Source of the DNA: Chelydra serpentina
Lineage: Eukaryota > Chordata > Testudines > Chelydridae
DNA length: 64,000 bases
Direction of reading: 5' to 3'
NCBI GenBank assembly: GCA_037349315.1
Contig: JBAIAC010000007.1
Span: forward strand, 23,454,001 to 23,518,000
Both the position numbers and the translations under genes were made by a program. This document shows positions 34,585-45,904 of the stretch, piece after piece. Positions within the stretch are counted from its first letter, which is position 1; every line of letters begins with the position of its first letter. The notes below the pieces were generated by a model. It was given only the letters and a program-made list of their open reading frames with translations. It made no database searches and had not been told where the DNA came from.

Positions 34585-34771
34585 CATAGAATCATAGAGT
34601 ATCAGGGTTGGAAGGGACCTTAGTAGGTCATCTAGTCCAACCCCCTGCTCAAAGCAGGACCAATCCCCAATTTTTTGCCCCAGATCCCCAAATGGCCCCC
34701 TCAAGGATTGAACTCACAACCCTGGGTTTAGCAAGCCAATGCTCAAACCACTGAGCTATCCCATTCCCCCT
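34585..34771 (-). mobile_element. Cry I-type tRNA-derived SINE
   Basis: On the minus strand the head reads 'gggatagctcagtggtttga' (A box), then 'gggttgtgagttcaatcc' (B box), followed by 'gggggccatttggggatctg'. The tail is the CR1-like 'ctgctttgagcagggggttgg', ending in 'ctatgattctatg'. This tRNA head with a CR1 tail is the cryptodire turtle Cry I SINE layout. It sits in the first intron of LGMN, just past the CpG island. Confidence 0.9.
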
Positions 34772-35625
34772 AATACTGTGCCAAGACCCCTTAAAATCAA
34801 CAGGCTACAACTACTAGCCCGTGACCCACCCGCCAAGGGGTTTTATTCAAATATATATGAGGGGCTAAGAGTAATTCCGCTTGTTAATTCATGGGTGTCC
34901 ATTTCAGTGTCCAGCCTGATAGTGGTAGTGGTGTAAAACCAACCCCCTAAAAATGGCATAAGTTGTTTTAAATAGAGAAACAACTGATCAGCTACAAAAT
35001 CCAGGTGCAGCTGTTCATACTGAGATAGGAAATGGTAAGCAGGAACTGAAGGGAAACAGCACCTGTGTGGCCTGTGGCTTTGCTAAGGAAACTTTTGCAC
35101 AAGAGAGAGTTCTGGTGAAACAGTTTACTGAGGAACCTGTTTGTTGTATGTAAGTAGTCAGTATCATTAGTAATAATACATTCATACAACCTTTTATAAG
35201 CACCATTGACAGACTTAAAAACTAGATTCACTGGACGTCTCTTTGTTTCCAGTAGAACCCATAATGTGTTAGGCATTGGGAAGCCATAGTCCCTGCACAA
35301 TGTAAAAGGAGATAGATGCAAGGGCAGAGGAAAAATATACATATAAAGTGGTCAAAGGGAGGAATAGCTTCAGCCTGAGCATTTGTTTGTTGTTGTTAAA
35401 CATAAGGACCATCACCAGTTGTACCTCAATCTAGCTGTTATTAGTCAGTTTCTCTTCTCACACTTCAAGTTGTTCATCAGCAGGGATGAATGTGGAGAGA
35501 GGTACTGGTTTTGAAGAGCAGCTCAGGAAAAGCCTTCCATGGATAAAGGGAAGGGCATAGAAGAAAGTGGGAACATTTTTGTGAGAGAAGCAGTCTCTTA
35601 CTGTCTGGCATGCATAGATTTGGTC
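34772..35625. other. LGMN intron 1, nothing assignable
   Basis: This is unique-looking DNA with no bounded repeat or conserved ORF. Confidence 0.4.
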
Positions 35626-35633
35626 CTCTAGGA

Positions 35634-36064
35634 CAGTGGTTCTCAACCAGGGGTACATGTACCCTGGGAGCATGCAGAGGTCTTCCAGGGGGGTACATCA
35701 ACTCCTCTAGATATTTGCCTAGTTTTATAACAGGCTACATAAAATGCATTAGGGAAGTCAGTACAAAGTAAAGTTTCATACAGACAATGACTTGTTTATA
35801 CTTCTCTATATACTATGCACTGAAATGTAAGTACGATATTTATATTCCAATTGATTTTATAATTATATGGTAAAAATAAAAGTAATTTTTCAGTAATAGT
35901 GTGCAAAAAGTAGTGCGCAAAAATAGTGCAAAAAGTACTATTTTGTATTTTTATGTCTGATTTTGTAAGCAAGTAGTTTTTAAGTGAGGTGAAGCTTGGG
36001 GGTACGCATGACAAATCAGACTCCTGAAAGGGGTACAGTAGTCTGGAAAGGTTGAGAGCCACTG
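35634..36064. mobile_element. hAT-like element, 431 bp
   Basis: The ends CAGTGGTTCTCAACC and GGTTGAGAGCCACTG are inverted repeats matching at 14 of 15 positions. The 8-bp target duplications ctctagga (35,626-35,633) and ctctaaga (36,065-36,072) match at 7 of 8. 'ggggtacatgtacc' follows the left end and 'ggggtac' blocks precede the right end. The body is AT-rich without transposase. Confidence 0.9.
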
Positions 36065-36072
36065 CTCTAAGA

Positions 36073-37160
36073 TAAGCTTTTCATTGGAACACTAGTCAAA
36101 AGAATTTACAGTTTCCTGTCTAGATAATGGACTTTCCTCACACACTGCAGATCAAGTTGGAAATGCCCTATTGCTCATAAATGCATTTATTTACAGTTGA
36201 GGTGGACGGTATTAGCTTTATATGAAAATCTGTTAAACATTTATATTATAGTAGTGCCCCAAACTCTAATCAGGGTTGGACTGAACACTAGAAGTACACA
36301 GTATGACACTGTTCATGCCCTGAAAAGTCTAAAATATAAAATAGCAAGACAAATAGTAATGAACAATCAGAAAAATGTTAAAAGTACAAAGTTTTCTAGT
36401 TATTTATTTCCCCAAACCACCCTTCTCGCTGTTCAGGTGTCATAACCAACTTGTTCTACCATGGCTGACCAAAGTGCCTATCTTTTACCCTGTTCATGCT
36501 CAAAGAAATAGTGGTCTTGTTTACAGAAGGATGCAGAACACATTATATACATAATTTCTGCATTTGAAAGTAAACAGCTGAACCGATTTCACCGAGACCT
36601 CGAGAACGGTCATGTTACAACCTGGATTTCATAGAATGTTAAGAATAGGGCTAGTGGTTTGTCTCAGTCACAGAGAGGAGCTGCTATTTCGTTTTTGCTG
36701 GGAAATGGGGGCATGTCACTGTTCCTGCTGCTGTAGGAATGGATAATCTAGCACTGGGATAGCAGTTTGAAGCAATTTTAAACTTAGTTAATAAATTGCT
36801 TTACACAATTTTTATTGTAAAATAAAGGCTGTCTTGATTAAAATATGGACTGGAATACTTTTTACTGTAAATATGGCCATTGCACATTTTCAGTGACTGT
36901 ACCATTTTTTGCATAAATGATCACAACAAACCACTAATTCCAGTAATAATTAATGCATATATCAGTCACTAGTGGATTTAGTAAAGCTTCATGCAGTAAC
37001 TATCAATTTCTAATCCCTGCCTCTACTGCATGCAAAATATTATATTTTTAAAAGGGAATTAAAGTGGGAAAATCCCCACTGAATTATAGAAATTAGGAGA
37101 TTTTCTACATGCTGATTCCAGTGTGAGCTGTGGTTACTTGGCACTTCTGATCCAGCCACT
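36073..37160. other. LGMN intron 1, nothing assignable
   Basis: This is AT-rich sequence with no bounded repeat or conserved ORF. Confidence 0.4.
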
Positions 37161-37162
37161 TA

Positions 37163-37554
37163 CTGTAGAACCTCAGTTACGAACACCAGAGTTACGAATT
37201 GACCGGTCAACCACACACCTCATTTGGAACTGGATGTATGCAACCAGACAGCAGCAGAGACACAAAAGCAAATACAGTACAGTACTGTGTTAAATGTAAA
37301 CTACTCAAAAAAAAAAGGGAAAGTTTAATTTTTTTTGACAAGGTAAGGAAAGTGTTTCTGTGCTTATTTCATTTAAATTAAGATGGTCAAAAGCATCATT
37401 GTTCTTCTGCATAGTACAGTTTCAAAGCTGTATTCAGTAAATACTCAGTTGTAAACTTTTGAAAGAACAACCATAATGTTTTGTTCAGAGTTACACAATT
37501 TCAGGTTTACAAACAACCTCCATTCCTGAGATATTTGTAACTGAGGTTCTACTG
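37163..37554 (-). mobile_element. Tigger-like MITE, copy 1 (inverted relative to copy 2)
   Basis: The ends CTGTAGAACCTCAGTTACG and TAACTGAGGTTCTACTG are inverted repeats with TA flanks. The interior is the reverse complement of the copy at 38,047-38,430: 'gttctactgta' at its right end, and 'cattgttcttctgcatagta' matching 'tactatgcagaagaacaatg' in the other copy. Confidence 0.85.
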
Positions 37555-38046
37555 TATTTGGGTGCTTAACTTTAGACACCCAAATTTTGACATGTTGGCA
37601 TTAGTTGTACACTCATAGGTACAGTATCTCTGACAAAGCATTGCAGAATGAGTTTTATATGATTCGTGTTGGGCCTTCCCCCAGTTTTCCTGGGAAACTC
37701 AGCACCTAGATACTATAGTGATTAGCACTATGAAAATACCTTCCATTGGAATGGAATTGTGACTTGGTTTGTAAACAAGGTGGCCAGTGGGTAACGAGAA
37801 AAGCAGCTGAAATGAAGCAAATTACAACAAAAGATTTCCTAGACAATTGGAATTTTGAACTGACAGCTCAATTAGCATAGAATTTAATCAAAGAAATTAA
37901 AGTTGTTTAGAAAAACTAGATTCTTCCAGATCCAGTGGTTACTCACTAAAGAAAACCAATTACCTATTTCATTTATAATAGTTCTGCTATAGAGGCTATA
38001 GTTTGCCATATTTCAGCTAATGCACGAATAGATAACTAGTTAAGTA

Positions 38047-38430
38047 CAGTAGAACCTCAGTTACAAACCTCAGGAATGGAGATTCATAACTCTGAAATGT
38101 TCTTAACTCAGAACAAAACATAATGGTTGTTCAAAACTTTACAACTGAACATTTACTTAATGCACCATTGAAACTTTACTATGCAGAAGAACAATGCTGC
38201 TTTTAATCATGCTAATTTAAATGAAGCACCGAAACAGTTTCCTTACGTTGTCACATTTGTAAAAAAAAAATATTTTTTTAGTAGTTTACATTTAACACAG
38301 TCCTGTATTGTACAGTATTTGCTTTTTTGTGCATCTCTGCTGCTTGATTGCGTACTTCCAGTTCGAAATGAGGTGTGTGGTTGACCAGGCAGTTTGTAAC
38401 TCTGGTTTTCGTAACTGTGGTGTTCTACTC
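38047..38430 (+). mobile_element. Tigger-like MITE, copy 2
   Basis: The left end CAGTAGAACCTCAGTTAC is preceded by TA (38,045-38,046), and the right end GTGGTGTTCTACTC is followed by TA. It has the same length class (384 bp) and interior as copy 1 in opposite orientation, about 490 bp away. It is non-autonomous. Confidence 0.85.
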
Positions 38431-38432
38431 TA

Positions 38433-39240
38433 GCTGTAAACAACTGCAATGTGTATCATTCTAAATATAGTGAAGACATCTTATAATCAGTTATTAAAAT
38501 TGCTGTATCTAAGGTGACTAGGTAATTAGATCTAAATTATCACCATAATCTGGGTCACCCAGCACATCATCTGATCTTTGTGAATTTTAAACCCCTCAGG
38601 GTAGAAACCATTTCTTTGTCTTATATAACAAGACACACTGCAACATAACATGTGTATTCCCAAGGTTCTACTTTATTACTAGACAGATTGAGAATTGCAG
38701 GTCTGTCTCTTTTTTATTTTTAAAAAAAATGAGAGGAACTTATTACAATTGTATTTTTATTGTGTACCTGTGAATTCTTGGTAATCAAATTAATTGAACA
38801 GGTTTCCTGTTGCAATTTGTGACCTGAAGGTGTAGCATGTGACAAGGAATATTTTTTTCCTCACATTACTGGTCTGGTATCCTCTTTCAACACAGCACAG
38901 AACACTGTCATTTTAATCTACCTAACATCTTTTCAACAGTCTAGACTTGTCCTTCAGAGAAACATTTTTTAAAAGTTAGACTCAAGCAGTGAATTCAGTA
39001 TAGTAGCTCTTTCTTTGTTACACTTTGCTGTTTGAGTTTGTTTCAAAAGCTATTCAGAAAACCCTGCAGATTTTAGCATTTGTGATTTTATTTTATTTTT
39101 GTACCTTGCTAGTATTGCTCTGTCTCATTACTTTTTTCTGCTCTAAACTTAAAACAAAGGGACTAAATCATGAAACAGAACAAGACAAATAGGACTGATG
39201 AAAAGTACACACTGCAAATGTTGTATAGAAATTAATCTCT
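38433..39240. other. LGMN intron 1, nothing assignable
   Basis: This is AT-rich sequence with no bounded repeat or conserved ORF. Confidence 0.4.
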
Positions 39241-39249
39241 ATTTAAAAG

Positions 39250-40130
39250 TTAAGGTCTATTAGACATTGAGCTGAACTCCATTCTGCTTTGAGATCTTGA
39301 ATATGCCAATGGCACTGCCATGTTGACTCAGTTTGGTGAATCACTACAGTTGATGACCAATCTGGTTGAGCAAGAAGCTGCACATTTCTGTTTATTAATC
39401 CAGATAAAATTAAGTTCCTGGCCATTACCATCAAGCAGACTCCAGCTCCAGATTACAACCAGCTCAGTATTAACCTGTCCAGATGGGACATTGAGCAGGT
39501 GGCAGCTGTTAAACATTTCGGCAGGTTATAGATAGTGCTGCAGGGTGCTTGAAAGATGTAGACACACGTATAGCAGAAGCTGCTGCCATGTTTTGGGCTC
39601 TTCAACAGGCTCTGTGGAGTGGTTGTGGCATCAAGCTTGCTGCAAAGCTGCAGATCTATAGAATCACTGTTACACAGACTATTGTGTGGAAGTGGAAGGT
39701 GGGTACTGAAGAAAGCCAAAAACCAATCCTTTGAAGTTTTTGATTCTCATAATCTTTGTCAGCTGCTTCATATAAAGTAGCAGGACAAGATCAGAAACGA
39801 GGTTATTTGAAGCCAAACCCAGCAACTCCCACCATCAGCACTGGTTTGGTTGTGATGACTTTCTTGGTATGGACATAGTAGAATGAAGACCAACAAAATT
39901 CTGAAGCATGTGTACCAAGGAATACAACTATATGGCTGGTGATTGTGTAGTCGGGAAAAGCTTTGGTGGCGAGACAAGATTGCCAGTGGTGGACAAATTG
40001 AATAGATCATTTTAAGCACCTTGCAGAGATTGGTTTGGGTGGTGCTCAATTTGCCAGGAGGCCATAACACCTTTGGGATTTGCCATTTTGTTGATACCAT
40101 GGAATAGATATTATTTGGTTTCCACAACAT
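39250..40130 (+). mobile_element. Decayed non-LTR retrotransposon, not CR1
   Basis: Broken plus-strand frames spell parts of a reverse-transcriptase C-terminus: a 'lLINPDKIKFL'-like turn near 39,395, then the intact block DVDTRIAEAAAMFWALQQAL (39,552-39,611) and KLAAKLQIYRITVTQTIVW (to about 39,690). The later 'ggtggtgctcaatttgcc' may be the degenerate endonuclease region. The D-V-D-T-R-I-A-E-A motif is unlike CR1 and suggests another clade (R4/Dong-like or RTE-like). Confidence 0.6.
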
Positions 40131-41590
40131 AATTTACAGTGAAAGACATTAATTTACATGTCCTAAATCCCTAGTCTTGGGTATTTTTCCCCTGTACATG
40201 TCTGCCCAAGGCAGGTTGTAGAATAGCAGGCCTGGGGCCATGTTGCCCTCTGGTTATCCATGTAACAGTTATAGCACAGGATGATTATCAGCTCTATCTG
40301 AAAGGGGACCAGCTTTGGAATGGGAGTAGTTTAGTCTTCTTTCAAATCCTTAGCTTGTCTACTGAGACTGCTAACTCGGGCCAATGATAGTGATGGTTTT
40401 TGACATCTGTCTGTTAGAAACTGGACAAGAGATTCACATAGGCCACTGAGCAACGATCAGATGGTAATAACTCAGTCACAATTGACAGGACTTGGATTTG
40501 AACCAATGACCTACATCTATAGGAGAACTAAGTATTCTGTGAAAGGCTTCGTTTCTAATTTTTAATCCTCTGAGCCATCTATTTCCTCTCAGCAGTTGTC
40601 ATAAACAAGAATCGCGTATCTTGATATACTAACATCATCTGGATGTTCTGCCTCTGTGAACAAATTAGGGAAAAGGTTTCCTACAAAAAACAAATGTTGA
40701 GGTCTGAAGGATCTGTTGGCATGACATTTAACTGGTAGCATAGAATTAAACCCAAGTCAGTTAAATTTTAGGACTATCAGAGAAAGGAAGAGAGCCTGAG
40801 TATAGCTATAGTCCAAATATCTCTGATCATGAAACCAAATTTGGCAGGGGATCCTAAGGCACCATGTAAATTTATGGCATTTCACAGATGATTAAAAATC
40901 TCTGCCTGGACCTCAGATCTGTTGTTCACAACACAATTATGTACTTCGTGTGCATGCTGTAAACATGGTATCTCTCCAAGACAATGGCTGTTCTATTAAG
41001 ATCTGTTAAATTCTGATATGTCTGAAACTTCTGAAGGGAGTGGCAAAATGGACAATTTACAGTTTTTGTTGGTGAGCTAATTTGTGTTCCTGTAGAATGC
41101 AATAGGTGTTAAAACTATAACCATCTAGTTGTAGACAAACTTTGCTTGTTAGTTCCTTGTATGCTGAAGGAAGCAAAATGTTTCTTTTTTAGCTCATTAA
41201 CAAAAGTTATTGCAATTGAATGAAGTAGCTAATAATTCAATCTAATAAATCCTAAATAAATTTTAGGCATGCACTTCCAAACCACACGTTTGCCTGCAGT
41301 GGTTTAAACCATGGAGAGATGAATCACAAGTGTTTTAGGATCTAACAAGCTTTAGGAAGAAGGCAAAATAGTAATACTTCTTTGGCTTTGATTTCCTCTT
41401 ACCCTTATCTCTGTATTGGAATTTGTCAATACAAAGGTCACAAGTTAATAAGGAATGATTCGATGTGATCCCCCTGCACTGTGTGTATGACTGTCAGCCC
41501 ATTAAAAGTTCTCTCTTCTCTTTTCAAAGGTATATTCTTTTTTGCTAAACTAGTCACAGAATTATTGGTGGCTGGTAGAGCCAGTCTTGA
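40131..41590. other. LGMN intron 1, nothing assignable
   Basis: This is unique-looking AT-rich DNA with no ORF of note. Confidence 0.4.
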
Positions 41591-41598
41591 AAAGAACT

Positions 41599-41634
41599 TA
41601 TGCTACGTGCCATTCACAAATGGCACGTAGCATA
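41599..41634. repeat. Perfect 16-bp-arm hairpin, 4-nt loop
   Basis: The arms TATGCTACGTGCCATT (41,599-41,614) and AATGGCACGTAGCATA (41,619-41,634) are exact reverse complements around CACA. Pairing continues outward with mismatches ('cttgaaaa' opposite 'ttttcag'-like 'aatttcag'). Confidence 0.9.
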
Positions 41635-41960
41635 CGTCAATTTCAGAAGTGATGTTGGCTACTTTGCTTTTTTGGGATACTTTGGGTAGTCAGTGGGGCA
41701 GATGGTTTTGGCACAGTGAGGAACTGAAGCTGGTTTTGCCTAGTCAGTGATCTGGTAAAGGTATAATGGTGACATGCCCTCTATGCAGTGTTAGTACAGA
41801 GTATGGCTTGGGAGCTGGTGGTTTTGTTCCACAGAAAGCAGTGCTGAAGCATACTGCCCCCACCCCTACCCCCCCCAACAACTTTATATACATCACAGTA
41901 ATGTTTAGCTACCAAAAGTTGATTTTGGTAACTGGATTATTGTAAAATGCTGTTTATTTA

Positions 41961-41988
41961 GGGCGGGCGGGCGGGCGGGGGGGGGGGT
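41961..41988 (+). repeat. GGGC tandem and G-run, G-quadruplex-prone
   Basis: Four GGGC units lead into an eleven-base G run on the LGMN sense strand. This satisfies the usual G-quadruplex pattern of four or more G-triplets. Confidence 0.85.
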
Positions 41989-42962
41989 TAACATCTAATC
42001 TTTTTTTGTGTTACACCAAAAGTGAATGATTGATTATTATGAAAGAACAGAATTTGATTTACTAAGTCTCATTATATGCAGCGGACTTGAGCTTCTGTGG
42101 CCAACAATTATAGAAAAAACGATTTTGGTTTAATAGGACCTACGTTGTTTATAGCATATTGATTTGGTAGCACCTTACACCCACTTTGCACCAACATAAA
42201 GGATTACATAGTGCGGAGCAACAGAATTTCTCTCCATTTCTCCCCCAAAACAGTAACACTACTTCCTTGTGCCTCTTCTAGCTGAGTTTTTGGAAAGGGC
42301 TGTGAAGGGTGAATTGACACTATGTGCTTGCGGCAATGATGCTGCTCCTTGGCTGCTCCTTTCCCAATTGTAAATTGAAGTTCTCCAAACTCCTCTCCCC
42401 AAACAGGAAGTGGAATTGAAGTCTACCTTTTTGGCTGACACCACCACCAGGGATTGGACTGGGGATTTCCAGAATTGACAGCATAAGCTGCTACCATTTG
42501 ACCTAAAGAGCTCATGCTACTAGCTGGGGCTCATATGCTCAGTGAGGGGGAAGAGGACCTGGACCATACTCACCAGTGAATTACATAAGCAGGGACTGAA
42601 GAAACAAAATAGAATGAAAAATTTGTTATTAAAAGTCTCATGGGTTTTTATTTCAGAAGATCTCTCTATGTAAAATGTGGTTGATGGTGATACTTATTTA
42701 TACGTATGGGTCCTAACCAATTTACTACCTATTGTAGAACAAAATATCCAAGTTTTTGGCTTCATTTATTTTGGTCCATTTCGGATTCATTTGTATTCCT
42801 TCAAAGGCTTTTATTCTAGGTAATTGTATTTTCACTTCAATGTCAAACTAACAGGAAGTGAGTCATGTGTATTGCAATGTGCTATATTTTTAAAATGCAG
42901 AAATTGCTGCTTTGGCTTTATTCTGCTCTCTTCTGACCTAGTCTTTCAAATTTATTCCTTAG

Positions 42963-43132
42963 TTTCTGGAGTTGTGGAGTAAAGAAAGAAGAGAATGATT
43001 TTGAAAGCAATTGTATTGCTAGGCTGTATCCTGGGAATTAGCACATTTCCTCTCGAGGATCCTGAAGATGGAGGCAAGCACTGGATTGTCATTGTAGCAG
43101 GGTCAAATGGCTGGTACAATTACAGACACCAG
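42963..43132 (+). CDS. LGMN: LGMN exon 2 with start codon (signal peptide and protease start)
   Basis: Legumain is a C13-family cysteine protease that cleaves after Asn in lysosomes and endosomes and processes antigens and cathepsins. The acceptor tttattccttag precedes 42,963, the start ATG is at 42,995, and coding sequence to 43,132 gives residues 1-46 before CACCAG|gtaagg. Residues 1-17 ([17 protein letters not shown]) are a hydrophobic signal peptide. [14 protein letters not shown] [13 protein letters not shown] and [16 protein letters not shown] are legumain hallmarks, and Asn42 and Arg44 (S1 pocket) are present. The exon numbering matches human legumain residue for residue. The next exon is 16.4 kb downstream. 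Confidence 0.96.
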
Positions 43133-43299
43133 GTAAGGATGACCTGTCCAGTTCATTATGACATTCTAACAGTGTTTCATGGAATATTATACAAATACCA
43201 GTCACTGTGCAATGTAGTTTCTTCAAATACCTGTCCTATAAACTTAGTTACATGCTCAAATGTCAGGTTTCATACCACAGTAAATACTTCTATCACTTA

Positions 43300-44870
43300 A
43301 ATTAGCTTCTGTACCAGATGACTGGAGGATAGGTAGTTTGACACCAGTTTTTAAAAAAGGCTCCAGAGGCAATCCTGGCAATTACAGGCCAGTAGGACTA
43401 ACTTCGGTACCAGGCAAGTTAGTTGAAACTATAGTAAAGAACAGAATTATCAGACACAGATGAATACGATATGTTGGGGAAGAGTCAACATGGCTTTTGT
43501 AAAGGGAAATCATGCCTCACCAATCCATTAGAATTATTTGAGGGGGTCAACAAACGTGGACAAGGGTGATCCAGTTGATACAGTGTACTTGGACTTTCAG
43601 AAAGCCTTTGACATTATATTTGTATAATATTCCAAAGGCTCTAAGCAAAGTAAGCAGTCATGGGATAAGAGGGAAAGTCCTCATGAATCAGTAATTGGTT
43701 AAAAGACAGGAAACAGAGTAAGAATAAACAGACAGTTTTCAGAATGGAGAGAGGTAAATAGTGGTGATCTCCAGGGATTTGTATTGGGACTAGTACTGTT
43801 CAACAATTTCATAAATGATCTGGAAAAGGGTAAACAGGTGGCAAAATTTGAAGATTATACAAAATTACTTATGATAGTTAAGTTCAAAGCAGATTGTGAA
43901 GAGTTACAGAGGGATGTCGCCAAACTAGGTGACTAGGCAACAAAATGGCAGATAAAATTCACTGTTGATAAATGCAAAGTAGTGCACATTGGAAAACATC
44001 ACCAACTATACATACAAAATGATGGGATCTAAATTAGCTCTTATCACTCAGAGATCTTGGTGTCATTGCCGATAGTTCTCTGAAAACATCTGGTCAGTGT
44101 GAAGTGGCAGTCAAAAAAGCTAACCATGTTAGGAACCATTAGGAAAGGGATAGATAATAAGACAGAAAATATAATGCTGCTATATAAATACATGGTGCAC
44201 CCACACTTTGAATACTGCACGCAGTTCTGGTTGTCCCATTTCAAAAATATATATTGGAATTGGAAAAGGTACAGAGATGGTCAACAAAAATGATTAAGGG
44301 TATGGAATATCTTCCATATAAGGAGAGATTTAAAAAAACTGGGACTATTCAGCTTGGAAAAGAGACTACTAAAGGGAAGGGAATATGCTAGAGGTCTATA
44401 AAATCATGAATGATGTGGAGAAACTGAATAAAGAAAGTGTTTAGTCCTTCACATAACACAAGAACTAGGGGTCATCCAATGAAATGACTAGGTAGCAGGT
44501 TTAAAACAAACAAAAGGCAGTACTTCTTCACACAACACACAGTCAACCTGATGAAGTTGTTATTGGGGATGTTGTGAAGGCCAAAAGAATAACTGGGTTC
44601 AAAAAAGAACTAGATAAGTTCATGGAGGATAGCTCCATCAATGGTTATTAGCCAAGATTGCATCCCTGGCCAACCCCAGGCTCTGGGTGTCCCTAACCTC
44701 TAAATGCCAGAAGCTGGGTGCTGGGATGAGAGGGGATGGATCATGTGATAATTGCCCTGTTCTGTTCATTCCATCTGAAGCACCTGGCATTGGCCACTAT
44801 CAAAAGACAAGATACTGGGCTAGATGAACCATTGGTTTGACCCAGGATGACCATTCGTATGTTGTGATGT
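43300..44870 (+). mobile_element. CR1 LINE, older and heavily decayed
   Basis: This plus-strand CR1 in LGMN intron 2 keeps recognisable but broken words: 'PGNYRPVGLTS'-like (43,375-43,405), 'VYLDFQKAFDI' (43,583-43,615), a 'GLVLGLVLFNNFIND'-like block (43,780-43,820) and 'YMVHPHFEYCTQFWLSHF' (44,187-44,240). The tail 'gggctagatgaaccattgg' then 'ccattcgtatgttgtgatg' is a CR1 3' end of a different subfamily from the 3,405-5,390 copy. Many stops show it is dead. Confidence 0.85.
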
Positions 44871-44937
44871 ACATTTTGAATTAGTCTGGGCACCAACAAC
44901 TTTCTGAATAGCATCCTCCTCTTTAAAAAATAAATCA

Positions 44938-45130
44938 ATAAATAAATTAAGGCCAGAGAAGGCCATCATCATCTTGTCTGATGTCCTGCTAGCAGGTCAT
45001 AGAATTTCACTCAGTCATTACTGCATCAAATTAAACAACAGATGATTGAACTAGAGCATGTTTTTCTGAAAGCCAGTTCTGTATGCTCTTGTCCATTATG
45101 TTCCCTTGACTCACTTCCAACTATTTGGTG
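44938..45130 (+). repeat. Interspersed repeat fragment
   Basis: 'aaggccagagaaggccatcatcat' through 'gtctgatgtcctgctagcag' and 'tgaactagagcatgtttttctg' looks like a CR1-related 3' segment seen widely in turtles and birds. It follows an A/T-simple run. Confidence 0.4.
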
Positions 45131-45806
45131 ACTTTCCCCTCTGTCTCTCTCTTCTCCCCCTTTACATCTCTAGGGAAACATCCCCCAGTAAAACATTCAG
45201 TTAAGTCTCACACTGTATAGGTGTTCTGTTCAAGTACCTGGTCCTGGGATATCTAAGCTTAAGGGTTTTGGAGGCCTGCTTTAAGATATGTTTTGAGGTT
45301 CTGTTGCTGCATAACTAATTCACCAGCTCCCTTACACACAACACTCTGGTGGGCGAACACTCATTTAAAAAGACTGAGGTAGGAATAACATTGTGTTTAA
45401 AATCTTTAGGAAAAGTTGTTCCTGTGCAAGCTCAATAGCAGCTTTTAAATATAGCGATTGTTATCCAAATGTTAGAAATCCTTTTTCTAGCCTGCAAAAA
45501 AACCTATCAATGGACCCAAGTTCCCTGTAAGCTGTGCGGCGGCGCAGCAGCCTATTTAGCGCTGCTCAGGTGCTTAGGGAACCCGCCCGGGGACCTGCCA
45601 GTCCCATCACTTTCTAAGTGGATATGTTGGGAATCTTTCTACATTTCATGTTGATTAAAAAAAGAAGAAAATATCCTTCCATTAAAAAAAATTGGAACCT
45701 CATCAAAAAGTGCTATCAAGGTTAAGAAGATCAAAACAGCAAACCTTTACAATTTCACAACTTATGGGAGACCTTCTTTATAATAGAATTGGTCTAGCCA
45801 ACATAC

Positions 45807-45900
45807 AGTAAAACCTGCTTTAATATCACCTTCAGTGACCAATCAACCAGTTGCCCAGTAGGTCGAACCTTTAACTAAGGGTGGAACAAAATAGTGCTTT
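45807..45900 (+). repeat. Tigger-like left-end fragment
   Basis: TA then CAGTAAAACCTGCTTTAATA and 'gtcgaacctttaac' match the start of the Tigger/pogo-like group at 20,117. No right end is found. Confidence 0.5.
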
Positions 45901-45904
45901 GGAC

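Noticed and set aside
34144..34704. 186-codon minus-strand ORF over the LGMN promoter
   Set aside because: It spans CpG island and a SINE in one frame. Proline-rich composition and inclusion of a SINE tail show it is chance.
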